64,000 bases of DNA from Stackebrandtia nassauensis DSM 44728 (GCF_000024545.1 NC_013947.1:1240001-1304000); one strand, 5' to 3'. Counted from the stretch's first letter, positions 17,166 through 34,112 are shown. Numbers and translations are program-made. The notes: generated by a model not told the origin, from the sequence alone.

Positions 17166-18460
17166 TCTCCCGGAAGCTGCGGCTCCAGATCGGCGTCTTC
17201 GCCCTGATCTCGCTGCTGGGCATCGCGTTCGTCGGGGTGCGCTACCTCGGCTGGTTCGACTCGTCCTATGTGGTCTACGTGGACGCCAAGGAGACCGGCG
17301 GCGCCTACGAGCACGCCGCCGTGGCCTACCGCGGCGTGCCGATCGGCCGGGTCGGCGAGGTCAAGCTGCACGGCAAGGGCGCCCGGATGGAACTGCGGAT
17401 CGACTCCGAGACCAAGGTGCCCAAGGACGTCAAGGCCGTGGTCGCGCAGCGCTCGGCCGTCGGCGAACAGTACGTGGACCTGCGCCCCAACACCGCCGAG
17501 GGCCCGTACCTGGGCGAGGGCGACGTCGTGGACGACGTGGCCACCCCGCTGCCGATGGAGCAGCTGCTGGCGAATCTGGACGGCCTGCTGGAAAGCGTCG
17601 ACCCCGACGACCTGAAGGTCGTCATCGACGAACTGGGCGCCGCCTTCGAGGGCAACGAGGAATCGCTGGACAAGATGCTCGACGCCACCCAGACCCTCAT
17701 CGACGACGCCGCCGAGCACCTGCCCGAGACCGTCGACCTGCTCAAGGACGGCAAGACCGTCCTGGAGACCCAGGACGACTCGGCCTCGGCGATCCGCACC
17801 TGGGCCGACAAGCTGTCGGAACTGACCACGACGGTCAAGAAGTCGGACAAGGACATCCGCAAGCTGCTCGACGTCGGCCCCGAGGCCGCCGACGAGGTCT
17901 CCGGGCTGATCCACGACCTGGACCCGAACCTGGGCACCCTGCTGGGCAACATGATCTCGGTCAACGGCGTGGCCGTGCAGCGGCTGCCCAACATCGAGGA
18001 GGTGCTGGTCACCTACCCGATGGTGATCTCCGGCGGCTCCACCGTGACCCCCGGCGACGGCACCGCGCACTTCGGGCTGGTCCTCAACTTCGACAACCCG
18101 CCGCCGTGCGTCTACGGCGAGGGCAACGACGGCTACGAGTGCACCGCGGGCGAACAGGGCGAGGGTTCGGCCGTGCGCGGCTGGCAGCACGCCCCCGGCG
18201 CCACCGGCCCGGCCATCGAGCCGGTGCCGCTGCCCGAGAGCGGCGCGTCCAAGGACGGCGACTCCGACGACGACGGCGAGGGCACCGCGCAAGGTGGCGA
18301 CGCCGATACCGAGTCGAGTCGATACGGTTACGACCCCTTGACCGGATTGTTGGTCGACAGTGACGGTATGCCGATACAGTTCGGCAGCACCGGTGGCCAG
18401 TACGAACTGGCCGGCGAGGAGTCGTGGAAATCCCTGCTGTTGACCGGAGTGATGTCTTGA
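17162..18460 (+). CDS. mceF: Mce family protein MceF
   Basis: This 432-residue protein has an N-terminal anchor (about 9-27), then an MCE domain (about 36-115) with YEHAAVAYRGVPIGRVGEV and VAQRSAVGEQYVDL. A heptad-rich stretch and a periplasmic part containing a Cys pair (PPPCVYG, GYECTAG) follow; MceF paralogues close the cluster in the same way. The C-terminal ~70 residues are acidic and Gly-rich, with a YGYDPLTGLLVDSDG segment. The GTG start overlaps the mceE stop, and TTGA overlap links it to the next gene, so mceB to the two Mce-associated genes read as a single transcript. Confidence 0.9.
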   Translation: MISRKLRLQIGVFALISLLGIAFVGVRYLGWFDSSYVVYVDAKETGGAYEHAAVAYRGVPIGRVGEVKLHGKGARMELRIDSETKVPKDVKAVVAQRSAVGEQYVDLRPNTAEGPYLGEGDVVDDVATPLPMEQLLANLDGLLESVDPDDLKVVIDELGAAFEGNEESLDKMLDATQTLIDDAAEHLPETVDLLKDGKTVLETQDDSASAIRTWADKLSELTTTVKKSDKDIRKLLDVGPEAADEVSGLIHDLDPNLGTLLGNMISVNGVAVQRLPNIEEVLVTYPMVISGGSTVTPGDGTAHFGLVLNFDNPPPCVYGEGNDGYECTAGEQGEGSAVRGWQHAPGATGPAIEPVPLPESGASKDGDSDDDGEGTAQGGDADTESSRYGYDPLTGLLVDSDGMPIQFGSTGGQYELAGEESWKSLLLTGVMS

Positions 18461-19050
18461 AATCGAAACAAGGGAAACTGCTCGGCGCGAAGAGCACCTG
18501 GCAGGCCCTGAACGTCATCCTGCTCGTGATCACCCTGGGCGGGTTGGCCGGAGGCGTGTGGTTCGGGTTCAAATGGTTCGACGGCGCCCGGGTGGGCAGC
18601 TCCCAGACCGACCCGGTCGACGCGGCCCGCGAGGTCGTCACCAAGATCCTGACGGTGTCGCCCGGGACCGTGGACGAGAACCTGGCCGACGTCGAGGAGC
18701 TCGCGACCGGCGACTTCGCCGACGAGTGGATCGAGGGCGAGAAGACCGTCAAGAAGTCGGTGCAGGAGTCGGGCGCGACCCGCAAGCCCGACATCCTCAA
18801 GGCCGGTTACCTCAAGGGCGACTCGGACTCGGCGACCGTGATCCTGGCCGCCGACACCCGCACCACCTTCAAGAACAAGATCGACGACTCCAAGGACAAG
18901 GGCAAGAAGAAGGACGACAAGAAGAAACAGGACGGCGACAAGGACGGCGACGGCATCCCCGACCCGCGCACCGACCACTTCCGGATCAAGGTCAACATGG
19001 CCCTCGTCGACGGCACCTGGAAGATCGCGAAGATGGAGATGGCGCAATGA
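18457..19050 (+). CDS. Mce-associated membrane protein 1
   Basis: I chose the TTG at 18457, which overlaps the mceF stop (TTGA) and has GGAGTG about 6 bases upstream; a GTG at 18424 is possible but has no SD. The 197-residue product has one membrane helix (about 15-37) and an external NTF2-like-looking domain, the layout of Mce-associated (Mam) proteins, which stabilise Mce complexes in mycobacteria. An inserted lysine-rich stretch is followed by DKDGDGIPDPRTD (about residues 163-175), a DxDxDG pattern that could bind calcium. The next gene overlaps as ATGA. Confidence 0.75.
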   Translation: MKSKQGKLLGAKSTWQALNVILLVITLGGLAGGVWFGFKWFDGARVGSSQTDPVDAAREVVTKILTVSPGTVDENLADVEELATGDFADEWIEGEKTVKKSVQESGATRKPDILKAGYLKGDSDSATVILAADTRTTFKNKIDDSKDKGKKKDDKKKQDGDKDGDGIPDPRTDHFRIKVNMALVDGTWKIAKMEMAQ

Positions 19051-19817
19051 GCGGATACGTCCCCCGCAAACTGCGGGATCGCTCCGGCGTGACCCGCTCC
19101 AAGACCTCCCGGGAACGCGCGGTCACGGTCGAGAAGGACGAGGCGCCCAAGAAGTCGTCCAAGACCACCCCCAAGTCCGGCGCCAAGCGCCGTCCCTCAC
19201 CGCGCGGCGGCTCCGCCCCGCGCCGTCCCTCGCCGAAGTCCCGCTCCTCGCTGGCCGGCTACAAGCGCGAGCCCTGGTCGATCGGTGAGTGGCGGCACAT
19301 GACCAAGCTGCTGTCGCTGATCGCGCTGGCGGCGGTGCTGCTGGCGGGCGTCACCTGGGTGGGCTCGGGCAATTCGGGGCTGCAACTGGCCGGGCTGTTC
19401 GGCCGCTCCACCGGTGAGCTTGCCGACGCCAAGAAGGACGCCCGCACCGCGGCGGCGGCCATGTTCTCCTACGACTACCGCAACTTCGGCGACTCGGTGA
19501 AGAACGGTCAGGCGCACACGACCGGCTACTTCAGCGAGGAGTACGCCAAGACCACCAAGAAGCTGAAGAAGACCGTGGTCAAGGAGGAGGCGACCGTCGA
19601 GTCGGAGGTCGTGGACGTGGCGACCGTCGAGGCCGACGCGACCTGCTCGCCCAAGAAGGGCCCCAGCTACGACGGCGGCATCGAGTTCCTGGCCTTCGTC
19701 AACCAGACCACCAAGAACAAGAACATCGAGGGCTCCCGGATCGACAAGAGCCGGGTCGTGATGTGCATGGTCTACACCGAATCGGGCTGGAAGACCGCCG
19801 ACGCGAAGGCGATCTGA
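19047..19817 (+). CDS. Mce-associated membrane protein 2
   Basis: The ATG at 19047 overlaps the previous stop (ATGA). The 256-residue product has a long, basic, Ser/Pro-rich cytoplasmic N-terminus (about 1-85) with repeated RRPSP, a single membrane helix (about 91-109) and an outer domain with AKKDARTAAAAMFSYDYRNF, typical of Mam proteins. Two Cys residues (ATCSPKK, VVMCMVY) may form a disulfide. It is the last gene of the mce operon; three small stem-loops begin at its stop codon. Confidence 0.75.
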   Translation: MSGYVPRKLRDRSGVTRSKTSRERAVTVEKDEAPKKSSKTTPKSGAKRRPSPRGGSAPRRPSPKSRSSLAGYKREPWSIGEWRHMTKLLSLIALAAVLLAGVTWVGSGNSGLQLAGLFGRSTGELADAKKDARTAAAAMFSYDYRNFGDSVKNGQAHTTGYFSEEYAKTTKKLKKTVVKEEATVESEVVDVATVEADATCSPKKGPSYDGGIEFLAFVNQTTKNKNIEGSRIDKSRVVMCMVYTESGWKTADAKAI

Positions 19818-19865
19818 GCCGAGGAGGCTCCGGCGTGTCGCACGCCTGTCCAGGTCGTCACCTGG
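19816..19865 (+). terminator. Three tandem stem-loops after the mce operon
   Basis: Three perfect hairpins follow in a row: GAGCC/GGCTC (19816-19830), GGCGTG/CACGCC (19832-19846) and CCAGGT/ACCTGG (19850-19865). None has a T-tract, but tandem GC-rich stems are common at actinobacterial transcript ends. They separate the mce operon from the rpoB promoter region. Confidence 0.5.
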
Positions 19866-20021
19866 CGTGATGTCCGGTTTGTGACTCCTGGTGTGCCTAG
19901 TTTCGCCGGAAGTCTTGACGATGTGACTTCCTCTCAGGCATCCTGTTTGGCAGGCGGCACAACGGATCGTCACCGGTTTTCGCGCATACCGGAAGGGTCC
20001 GACAAAAAATTCAGGGGCGGG

Positions 20022-20050
20022 TTGACGCAGCATGGGCCTTCGGCTACACT
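20022..20050 (+). promoter_or_regulatory. rpoBC promoter
   Basis: TTGACG (20022-20027) and TACACT (20045-20050) are separated by exactly 17 bases, a strong housekeeping sigma-factor promoter. Transcription from it would give a leader of about 175 bases before rpoB. The 416-base gap 19818-20233 otherwise holds the tandem stem-loops, a weaker possible promoter (TTGACG 19915-19920, CATCCT 19939-19944, spacer 18) and no credible gene. rplJ and rplL, often upstream of rpoB, are not in this window. Confidence 0.8.
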
Positions 20051-20233
20051 GCTAGTTTGCGCTGCCTTCTCGCGCCCTCTTCAGCATGACCGCAGTCTGT
20101 GACGGGGTTGTCTGTCCTCACGCAGGGCTTTAGCCTCCACTCAGATGGTATCGATCATGCGTTCGGGTGGTGAAGACCGGCGCGGGTTTCACCAAATCGG
20201 CCGTCGCAACACAGGTCCTCGGAAGGACGAATC

Positions 20234-23662
<3,429 letters not shown>

Positions 23663-23667
23663 GGCAC

Positions 23668-23697
23668 GGCTCCCGCGGTTTCACCGCTGCGGGAGCC
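23668..23697 (+). terminator. rpoB-rpoC intergenic hairpin
   Basis: A perfect 9-bp stem (GGCTCCCGC, 23668-23676, with GCGGGAGCC, 23689-23697) encloses a 12-base loop. There is no T-tract and rpoC must be transcribed through it, so it is more likely an RNA-processing or attenuation site than a full terminator. Confidence 0.5.
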
Positions 23698-23759
23698 CAC
23701 ATCCACAAAGGCATCAATGGGAATCCCTACATCGAGTTCACTGCAAGGGGAAAAGTTAA

Positions 23760-27641
<3,882 letters not shown>

Positions 27642-27685
27642 GAGCCTGATCAGCCCACTGGGCTTATCCGGGCGTGACCAACCGC

Positions 27686-27715
27686 TGGGGCCGCGAGTGC
27701 GAACTCGCGGCCCCA
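27686..27715 (+). terminator. Hairpin terminator after rpoC
   Basis: A perfect 13-bp stem, TGGGGCCGCGAGT with ACTCGCGGCCCCA, closes a 4-base GCGA loop. No T-tract follows (CGTCGT), which is usual for GC-rich actinobacterial terminators. It separates rpoBC from two small membrane-protein genes. Confidence 0.75.
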
Positions 27716-27751
27716 CGTCGTACCCACTTCGGGGCGGACATAATGGCGTAC

Positions 27752-28090
27752 ATGAGCTTGTCGCAGACCGACGCCGCCGCGCGCTCGGCCCGGCACCCGC
27801 GCGACCCGGAGCCGGTGCCGTCCACCAAGGCGGCCGCCGCCTACGCCCTGAGCGTGCTGGCGCTGGCCACGGCCCCGTTTTTGGGCGGCGTCATCCCCGC
27901 GATCATCACCCTGCGGCTGAGCGCCCAGGCCGACGCGGACATCGCCGCCTCCGAGGGCTTCCTGCTCGGCGCGGCCCGCAACCGCCGCGCCCGCAAGAAC
28001 GCCTTCCTCGCCTTCGGCATCACCGGCCTGGCGATCCTGACCCTCTTCACCTGGTGGGTATTCCGCGAGACCGTCCAGAGCGTGAGCTGA
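27752..28090 (+). CDS. Small DUF4190-type membrane protein
   Basis: This 112-residue protein has two hydrophobic segments (about 34-52 and 86-105) around a basic loop with RNRRARKNAF. The order of a TKAAAAYALSVLALATAPFLGG helix, a turn and a second helix resembles small actinobacterial DUF4190-type proteins; the family assignment is tentative. Of two possible ATGs (27743 and 27752) I prefer 27752, because CATAAT at 27739-27744 ends seven bases before it and would give a leaderless transcript. The next gene starts 9 bases downstream and also encodes a membrane protein. Confidence 0.6.
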   Translation: MSLSQTDAAARSARHPRDPEPVPSTKAAAAYALSVLALATAPFLGGVIPAIITLRLSAQADADIAASEGFLLGAARNRRARKNAFLAFGITGLAILTLFTWWVFRETVQSVS

Positions 28091-28099
28091 CGAGGAACG

Positions 28100-29065
28100 A
28101 TGACGACACAGCAACCCGACGACCGCACCCCCACCTCCCCGGCCCGGCCCGACCCGGCCGCTCCCGGCCAGCCTTCGGCTTCCGAGCCGACATCGGCTCC
28201 CGGATCGACGCCGCCGCCGCAGGACCGGCCCGCGCCCGAGTCGCCGGTGGCGCGGCCGTCGCTTCAGGCCACCGAGCCGACGCCCGCCGACGACCTGCCG
28301 CAGGCTCCGGCAGCACCGGCCGCCGACGTGACACCGCCGCCCGAGACCGCCCCGGCGGTGGCCGAGCCGACGGCCGAGGGTGAGTCGGAGGTGGCGTCGG
28401 ACGACGTGCCGCATGCCGCTGCCGAGCCGGTCGCCGAACCGACCTCCGACGTGACGCCGCAGCCCGCCGAGGCCCCGGCCGTGTCCGACGCCGGGGACGC
28501 GCCCGCCGACGCCGAGCCCCCGGTGGAGATGACGCCGCCGGGGGAGTCCCCGTCCGGGGCCGCCGACGCGGCGGCCGCCGAGGAGGCCGCGAAGGCCGAG
28601 GCCGACTCGCCCGTCGACGCCCCGGTGACCGGCGGTTCGATGCCGATTCCCATGCCGCCGGTGTCGCGCCCGCCCGCCGGTTCGGCCTACGGGTATCCCA
28701 CTCGCTATGCCGAGGCCCCCGGCAGTGGGCACTTCCAGCTGGCGCTGCCGCAGTTGGGGACCATTGTGGCTGGTCCGGCCGCGGGGAGCATGATCGCCGG
28801 GATCGCCGCGATCCTGGTGGCGTTCTCCGTCGGCTGCACCGGGATGTTCGGCAGTGTCATGGTGCCCGTGGCCGCCACGGTGCTGGCCGTGTTCTTCATC
28901 AGCACCGCCGGGCTGTTGGCCGCGGTGGCGTTGCGGCAGATCAGGCGGGGTGGCGGCGAGTACCGGGGCAAGGGCATGGCCATCGCCGGGCTCGCCTGCG
29001 GTGGTGCCGCGATCCTGGTGCTGTTGTTCATGTTGTTGCTGGTCACCGTGGCGTTGAGCGGCTGA
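28100..29065 (+). CDS. Pro/Ala-rich DUF4190-domain membrane protein
   Basis: The 321-residue product has a low-complexity N-terminal half (about 1-190) built of Pro, Ala, Glu and Thr, then a C-terminal DUF4190-like part: two long hydrophobic segments (about 232-275 and 292-319) flanking a basic ALRQIRRGGGEYRGKGMAIAGLA loop. That loop pattern is the DUF4190 signature. GAGGA lies 3 bases before the ATG. The N-terminal half lacks any motif and is probably a cytoplasmic, disordered tail. The function of the family is unknown. It is likely co-transcribed with the preceding small membrane protein. Confidence 0.7.
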   Translation: MTTQQPDDRTPTSPARPDPAAPGQPSASEPTSAPGSTPPPQDRPAPESPVARPSLQATEPTPADDLPQAPAAPAADVTPPPETAPAVAEPTAEGESEVASDDVPHAAAEPVAEPTSDVTPQPAEAPAVSDAGDAPADAEPPVEMTPPGESPSGAADAAAAEEAAKAEADSPVDAPVTGGSMPIPMPPVSRPPAGSAYGYPTRYAEAPGSGHFQLALPQLGTIVAGPAAGSMIAGIAAILVAFSVGCTGMFGSVMVPVAATVLAVFFISTAGLLAAVALRQIRRGGGEYRGKGMAIAGLACGGAAILVLLFMLLLVTVALSG

Positions 29066-29222
29066 CCTGCCGACGACCGCGCCGGGGCACCGGTGTAAGG
29101 TGTTCGGCGGTGTACCTGCCCGTGTGCGCACGTTGGCCAGGCGAGGACACCGGTGTCGAGGGGTCAGGCCGAATCACCGTCGGTGAGTTCGGGCACTACT
29201 CGAAATACCGGTGGGAATCGCG

Positions 29223-29251
29223 TTGACTACTGCGGCTATGGTGGGTAAGCT
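29223..29251 (+). promoter_or_regulatory. str operon (rpsL) promoter
   Basis: TTGACT (29223-29228) and TAAGCT (29246-29251) are 17 bases apart. The resulting leader before rpsL would be about 285 bases. The 478-base gap 29066-29543 contains no credible gene; an 89-codon frame at 29211-29480 has no SD and atypical composition. The rest of the gap shows no clear hairpin of note. Confidence 0.7.
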
Positions 29252-29543
29252 TTCCCCTTGTGCCTGGGCTCCGGCCTGGGCCGGTGTGTTGCCCGCAGTG
29301 ACGATCCTTGATAATCGTCACCGGCGTTGCCCTCGCGGGTTCGCCGCCACGGGGAGGCGCGCCGAAAAAGCTAGAAGTCCCCATCCACCCGATCGCGGAT
29401 TCTTCCGCGAAAAGGTCGCGCTCTGGCCGACACGCCCGAGCGCGGGGGGCGGAGAAACACGTGTGGCGTCACGCCGGTGAAGCCATCGACCATACAAGAC
29501 GAATCGGGCGGCGGAGTCCGTCCGAAAAGGGAGTAATAACCCG

Positions 29544-29918
29544 GTGCCAACGATCCAACAGCTGGTCCGCAAGGGCCGCAAGGACAAGGTCAGTAAGAAC
29601 AAGACACCCGCGCTGAAGGGCAGTCCCCAGCGCCGTGGTGTGTGCACCCGCGTGTACACCACCACCCCGAAGAAGCCGAACTCCGCGCTGCGCAAGGTCG
29701 CGCGTGTCCGGCTCATGAGCGGCTTCGAGGTCACCGCCTACATCCCCGGTGTCGGCCACAACCTGCAGGAGCACTCGATCGTGCTCGTGCGTGGCGGCCG
29801 GGTGAAGGACCTCCCCGGTGTCCGTTACAAGATCGTCCGTGGATCGCTGGACACCCAGGGTGTCCGGGACCGCAAGCAGGCCCGCAGCAAGTACGGCGCG
29901 AAGAAGGAGAAGAAGTAA
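29544..29918 (+). CDS. rpsL: 30S ribosomal protein S12
   Basis: The 124-residue S12 decodes at the A site. The streptomycin-determining positions are of the sensitive type: Lys43 in TPKKPNS and Lys88 in RVKDLPGV, with Pro91 intact. The GTG start is preceded by AAAGGGAG. Its stop shares one base with the rpsG ATG (TAATG). It opens the str operon. Confidence 0.98.
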   Translation: MPTIQQLVRKGRKDKVSKNKTPALKGSPQRRGVCTRVYTTTPKKPNSALRKVARVRLMSGFEVTAYIPGVGHNLQEHSIVLVRGGRVKDLPGVRYKIVRGSLDTQGVRDRKQARSKYGAKKEKK

Positions 29919-30388
29919 TGCCACGTAAAGGCCCCGCTCCGCGCCGCCAGCTGACCGCCGACCCGGTCTACAACTCCATGCTGGTCACCCAGCTCATCAA
30001 CAAGGTGCTGGTGCGCGGCAAGCGCCAGCTCGCCGAGCGCATTGTCTACAGTGCCCTCGAAGGCACCCGCGCCAAGACCGAGACCGACCCGGTGGTCACC
30101 CTCAAGCGCGCGCTCGACAACGTCAAGCCGACCCTCGAGGTCCGCAGCCGCCGTGTCGGTGGCGCGACCTACCAGGTCCCGGTGGACGTGCGGCCCAGCC
30201 GCGCCACCACGCTGGGACTGCGCTGGCTGGTCGACTACAGCCGCGCCCGCCGCGAGAAGACCATGATCGAGCGGCTCATGAACGAGATCCTGGACGCCAG
30301 CAACGGCCTGGGTGCCGCGGTCAAGCGCCGCGAGGACACCCACAAGATGGCTGAAGCCAACCGCGCCTTTGCGCACTACCGCTGGTAA
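29918..30388 (+). CDS. rpsG: 30S ribosomal protein S7
   Basis: The 156-residue S7 nucleates assembly of the 30S head and contacts the E-site tRNA. It reads [18 protein letters not shown] at the start and ends NRAFAHYRW, with the conserved [15 protein letters not shown] segment in the middle. The ATG overlaps the rpsL stop by one base and AAGGAG lies within the rpsL end, so the two are coupled. A longer frame from inside rpsL is a shadow. Confidence 0.98.
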   Translation: MPRKGPAPRRQLTADPVYNSMLVTQLINKVLVRGKRQLAERIVYSALEGTRAKTETDPVVTLKRALDNVKPTLEVRSRRVGGATYQVPVDVRPSRATTLGLRWLVDYSRARREKTMIERLMNEILDASNGLGAAVKRREDTHKMAEANRAFAHYRW

Positions 30389-30430
30389 ACGGACCCAGCG
30401 ACCAAGCAACGAGAGAATCAGGAAAAGACC

Positions 30431-32530
30431 GTGGCCAAGGCCAACAACGCCCTCGCGAAGCTGCGCAACATCGGCATCATGGCGCACATCGATGCCGGTA
30501 AGACGACGACGACCGAGCGCATCCTGTTCTACACCGGTATCACGTACAAGATCGGTGAGGTCCACGACGGCGCCGCCACGATGGACTGGATGGAGCAGGA
30601 GCAGGAACGCGGCATCACCATCACCTCGGCGGCGACCAAGTGTGAGTGGGACGGCCACACCATCCAGATCATCGACACCCCCGGGCACGTCGACTTCACC
30701 GTCGAGGTGGAGCGCAGCCTGCGGGTGCTCGACGGATCGGTGGCCGTCTACGACGGTGTCGCCGGCGTCGAGCCGCAGACCGAGAACGTGTGGCGGCAGG
30801 CGGACAAGTACAAGGTCCCGCGGATGTGCTTCGTCAACAAGCTCGACCGCACCGGTGCCAACTTCTTCCGCTGTGTCGACATGATGCAGGAGCGGCTGGG
30901 TTCCAACACGGCCGTCATCCAGCTGCCGATCGGCAACGAGTCCGACTTCATCGGCGTCGTCGACCTGGTGGAGATGAACGCCAAGGTGTGGCGCGGCGAG
31001 ACGAAACTGGGTGAGGAGTACTCCACCGAGGAGATCCCCGCCGAGATGGCCGACCAGGCCGCCGAGTACCGCGAGAAGCTGCTGGAGACCCTGGCCGACA
31101 TCGACGACGACTTCGCCGAGAAGTTCCTCGAGGGTGAGGAACTGACGGTCGAGGAGATCAAGGCCGCCATCCGCAAGGGCACGATCGACAACTCGATCAA
31201 CCCGGTGCTGTGTGGTACCGCGTTCAAGAACAAGGGTGTTCAGCCCCTGCTCGACGCGGTGGTCGACTACATGCCGTCGCCGCTGGACGTCCCGCCGATC
31301 CAGGGCACCAAGATGGACGGTGAGACTCCGGACGAGCGTCCGGCCGACCCGACCGCGCCGTTCAGCGCGCTGGCGTTCAAGATCCAGACGGACAAGCACC
31401 TGGGCAAGCTCACCTATGCCCGGATCTACTCCGGACGGATCGAGACCGGCAACCAGGTCATCAACTCGACCAAGGACCGCAAGGAGCGCATCGGCAAGAT
31501 CTACCAGCTGCACGCGAACAAGCGCGAGGAGCGCACCTTCGCCGAGGCCGGTGACATCATCGCCGTGCAGGGTCTGAAGCAGACCACCACCGGTGACACG
31601 CTGTGTGACTCGAGCAAGCCGGTGATCCTGGAGTCCATGGTCTTCCCGGAGCCGGTCATCGACATGGCCATCGAGCCGAAGTCGAAGGCCGACCAGGACA
31701 AGCTCTCGACCGCGATCCAGCGGCTGGCCGAAGAGGACCCGACGTTCCGCGTCCACACCGACGAGGACACCGCTCAGACGGTGATCTCGGGTATGGGCGA
31801 GCTCCACCTGGACATCCTGGTGGACCGCATGAAGCGGGAGTTCAACGTCGAGGCCAACATCGGCAAGCCGCAGGTGTCGTACCGCGAGACCATCACCAAG
31901 CGGGTCGAGAAGGTCGAGTACCTGCACAAGAAGCAGACCGGTGGGTCCGGGCAGTTCGCGCGGGTCATCGTCAGCGTCGAGCCCATCCCGATGGGCGCCG
32001 ACAACCCGACCTACGAGTTCGTCAACAAGATCACGGGTGGACGCATCCCGAAGGAGTACATCCCTTCGGTGGACGCCGGTGCGCAGGACTCCATGCAGTA
32101 CGGAGTGCTGGCCGGTTACCCGATGGTCGGTGTGAAGTTGGAACTCACGGACGGTCAGTACCACGAGGTCGACTCTTCGGAGATGGCCTTCAAGATCGCC
32201 GGTTCCATGGTGATGAAGGAGGCCTGTAAGAAGGCCGGCCCGACTCTCCTCGAACCGATGATGGCCGTCGAGGTCACCACCCCGGAGGACTCCATGGGTG
32301 ATGTCATCGGCGACATCAACTCTCGCCGTGGTCTGGTGCAGGAGATGGGTGAGCGGGGAACCGCTCGCGTCGTCAACGCACTGGTTCCGCTCAGCGAAAT
32401 GTTCGGCTACGTCGGCGACCTGCGGTCGAAGACCCAGGGCCGGGCGAGCTACTCCATGCAGTTCGACTCGTACGCCGAAGTTCCGGCAAACGTGGCCAAG
32501 GAGATCATCGCCAAGGCCACCGGCGAGTAG
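30431..32530 (+). CDS. fusA: Elongation factor G
   Basis: This 699-residue GTPase drives ribosomal translocation. The P-loop AHIDAGKTT is at residues 18-26, the switch II DTPGHVD follows near residue 82, and NKLD lies near 136. Domains II-V are complete, ending with the EF-G C-terminal [13 protein letters not shown] block. The start is a GTG. It is third in the str operon; a small hairpin and the tuf gene follow. No second fusA-like gene is in the window. Confidence 0.98.
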   Translation: MAKANNALAKLRNIGIMAHIDAGKTTTTERILFYTGITYKIGEVHDGAATMDWMEQEQERGITITSAATKCEWDGHTIQIIDTPGHVDFTVEVERSLRVLDGSVAVYDGVAGVEPQTENVWRQADKYKVPRMCFVNKLDRTGANFFRCVDMMQERLGSNTAVIQLPIGNESDFIGVVDLVEMNAKVWRGETKLGEEYSTEEIPAEMADQAAEYREKLLETLADIDDDFAEKFLEGEELTVEEIKAAIRKGTIDNSINPVLCGTAFKNKGVQPLLDAVVDYMPSPLDVPPIQGTKMDGETPDERPADPTAPFSALAFKIQTDKHLGKLTYARIYSGRIETGNQVINSTKDRKERIGKIYQLHANKREERTFAEAGDIIAVQGLKQTTTGDTLCDSSKPVILESMVFPEPVIDMAIEPKSKADQDKLSTAIQRLAEEDPTFRVHTDEDTAQTVISGMGELHLDILVDRMKREFNVEANIGKPQVSYRETITKRVEKVEYLHKKQTGGSGQFARVIVSVEPIPMGADNPTYEFVNKITGGRIPKEYIPSVDAGAQDSMQYGVLAGYPMVGVKLELTDGQYHEVDSSEMAFKIAGSMVMKEACKKAGPTLLEPMMAVEVTTPEDSMGDVIGDINSRRGLVQEMGERGTARVVNALVPLSEMFGYVGDLRSKTQGRASYSMQFDSYAEVPANVAKEIIAKATGE

Positions 32531-32551
32531 TACCGCATACCCGCAGCCCCT

Positions 32552-32571
32552 CCGAGGCTTCGCCGCCTCGG
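32552..32571 (+). terminator. fusA-tuf intergenic hairpin
   Basis: A 7-bp stem, CCGAGGC (32552-32558) with GCCTCGG (32565-32571), encloses a six-base TTCGCC loop, flanked by CCCCT and AAGGG. It lacks a T-tract; it may reduce readthrough or mark an mRNA processing point between fusA and tuf, which is also expressed at a higher level. Confidence 0.45.
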
Positions 32572-32629
32572 AAGGGTCTGTACCTAGGAAATCGACGTAC
32601 GAACCAACAGTCCACAGGAGGACGAAAAA

Positions 32630-33823
32630 GTGGCGAAGGAGAAGTTCGAGCGGACCAAGCCACACGTCAACATCGGCACCATTGGTCACATCGACCACGG
32701 GAAGACGACGCTGACGGCGGCTATCACCAAGGTCCTGCACGACAAGTTCCCCGACCTCAACCCGTACAAGCCGTTCGACGAGATCGACAACGCGCCGGAA
32801 GAGAAGCAGCGCGGTATCACGATCTCGATCTCGCACGTTGAGTACCAGACTGAGACGCGGCACTACGCACACGTCGACTGCCCGGGGCACGCCGACTACA
32901 TCAAGAACATGATCACCGGTGCCGCCCAGATGGACGGTGCGATCCTGGTCGTGTCGGCGACTGACGGCCCCATGCCGCAGACCCGTGAGCACGTGCTGCT
33001 GGCCCGCCAGGTCGGTGTTCCGTACATCGTTGTCGCCCTGAACAAGGCCGACATGGTGGACGACGAGGAGATCATGGAACTGGTCGAGATGGAAGTTCGT
33101 GAACTTCTGTCCGACAACTCGTTCCCGGGTGACGACCTGCCGGTCGTCAAGGTCTCCGCACTCAAGGCCCTCGAGGGCGACGAGCAGTGGGGCAACGCGG
33201 TCGCCGAGCTCATGAACGCCGTCGACGAGGCGATCCCGGAGCCGGAGCGTCAGACCGACAAGCCGTTCCTGATGCCCGTCGAGGACGTCTTCACGATCAC
33301 CGGCCGCGGTACCGTGGTCACCGGTCGTGTGGAGCGCGGTGTGCTGCTGCCGAACGAGGAAGTCGACATCGTCGGCATCAAGGAAACCAAGATCTCCACC
33401 AAGGTCACCGCCATCGAGATGTTCCGCAAGGTGCTCGATGACGCGCGTGCGGGTGAGAACGTCGGCCTGCTGCTGCGCGGTACCAAGCGTGACGAGGTCG
33501 AGCGCGGCATGGTCGTCATCAAGCCGGGCACCACGACCCCGCACACCGAGTTCGAGGGCCAGGTCTACGTCCTGTCCAAGGACGAGGGTGGACGGCACAA
33601 GCCGTTCTTCTCGAACTACCGTCCGCAGTTCTACTTCCGGACCACCGACGTGACCGGCGTCGTCACCCTCCCCGAGGGCACCGAGATGGTCATGCCCGGC
33701 GACAACACCACCATGACGGTTGAGCTGATCCAGCCCATCGCCATGGAGGAGGGCCTGCTGTTCGCCATCCGCGAGGGTGGTCGTACCGTCGGTTCCGGCC
33801 GGGTCACCAAGATCCTGAAGTAA
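32630..33823 (+). CDS. tuf: Elongation factor Tu
   Basis: The 397-residue GTPase delivers aminoacyl-tRNA to the ribosome. The P-loop GHIDHGKT is at residues 19-26, followed by the DCPGHADY switch II and NKAD. The GTG start has AGGAGG 7 bases upstream. At the position equivalent to E. coli Ala375 (the Ala of TVGAG) this protein has Ser389 (codon 33794-33796), a position at which substitutions give kirromycin resistance. Gly in ENVGLLLRG, relevant to GE2270-type drugs, is unchanged. It is the last gene of the str operon. Confidence 0.98.
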   Translation: MAKEKFERTKPHVNIGTIGHIDHGKTTLTAAITKVLHDKFPDLNPYKPFDEIDNAPEEKQRGITISISHVEYQTETRHYAHVDCPGHADYIKNMITGAAQMDGAILVVSATDGPMPQTREHVLLARQVGVPYIVVALNKADMVDDEEIMELVEMEVRELLSDNSFPGDDLPVVKVSALKALEGDEQWGNAVAELMNAVDEAIPEPERQTDKPFLMPVEDVFTITGRGTVVTGRVERGVLLPNEEVDIVGIKETKISTKVTAIEMFRKVLDDARAGENVGLLLRGTKRDEVERGMVVIKPGTTTPHTEFEGQVYVLSKDEGGRHKPFFSNYRPQFYFRTTDVTGVVTLPEGTEMVMPGDNTTMTVELIQPIAMEEGLLFAIREGGRTVGSGRVTKILK

Positions 33824-33871
33824 CCAGCACCATCGGTAACGAGGTTCACGTGCCGGATACCCACCCCCGAC

Positions 33872-33900
33872 TTGGGGAGTGAAAATCCGTCCGGCATAAT
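33872..33900 (+). promoter_or_regulatory. S10 operon promoter
   Basis: TTGGGG (33872-33877) and CATAAT (33895-33900) are 17 bases apart, giving a leader of about 205 bases before rpsJ. The -10 is good, the -35 is weak. A small CCCC/GGGG stem-loop overlaps the -35. The leader (33901-34112) is a place where ribosomal-protein autoregulation would act, but I see no clear S10-leader fold. Confidence 0.6.
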
Positions 33901-34112
33901 GAACAGGTTGCGTACGTGGGGGTCGGTCTGTGCTGTGCTCACGCACGGTTAGGACCGCCCCCCACCCACGCCCGGCCTTGGCGCCAAAGCCCAATCCCGA
34001 TCAGTTTTCGTGGGATGAGGCTGGCCGCAGGCCGCGACACGCCCGACAGCGGGGCACGGCTCAACCAGCCGTCCGACCCGGCAAATCAGTGGGATTGAGA
34101 GTAGAAGGAAAC

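Noticed and set aside
29211-29480. 89-codon plus-strand frame in the rpsL leader
   Set aside because: It has no SD, begins inside the rpsL promoter and its composition is unlike a real actinobacterial protein.
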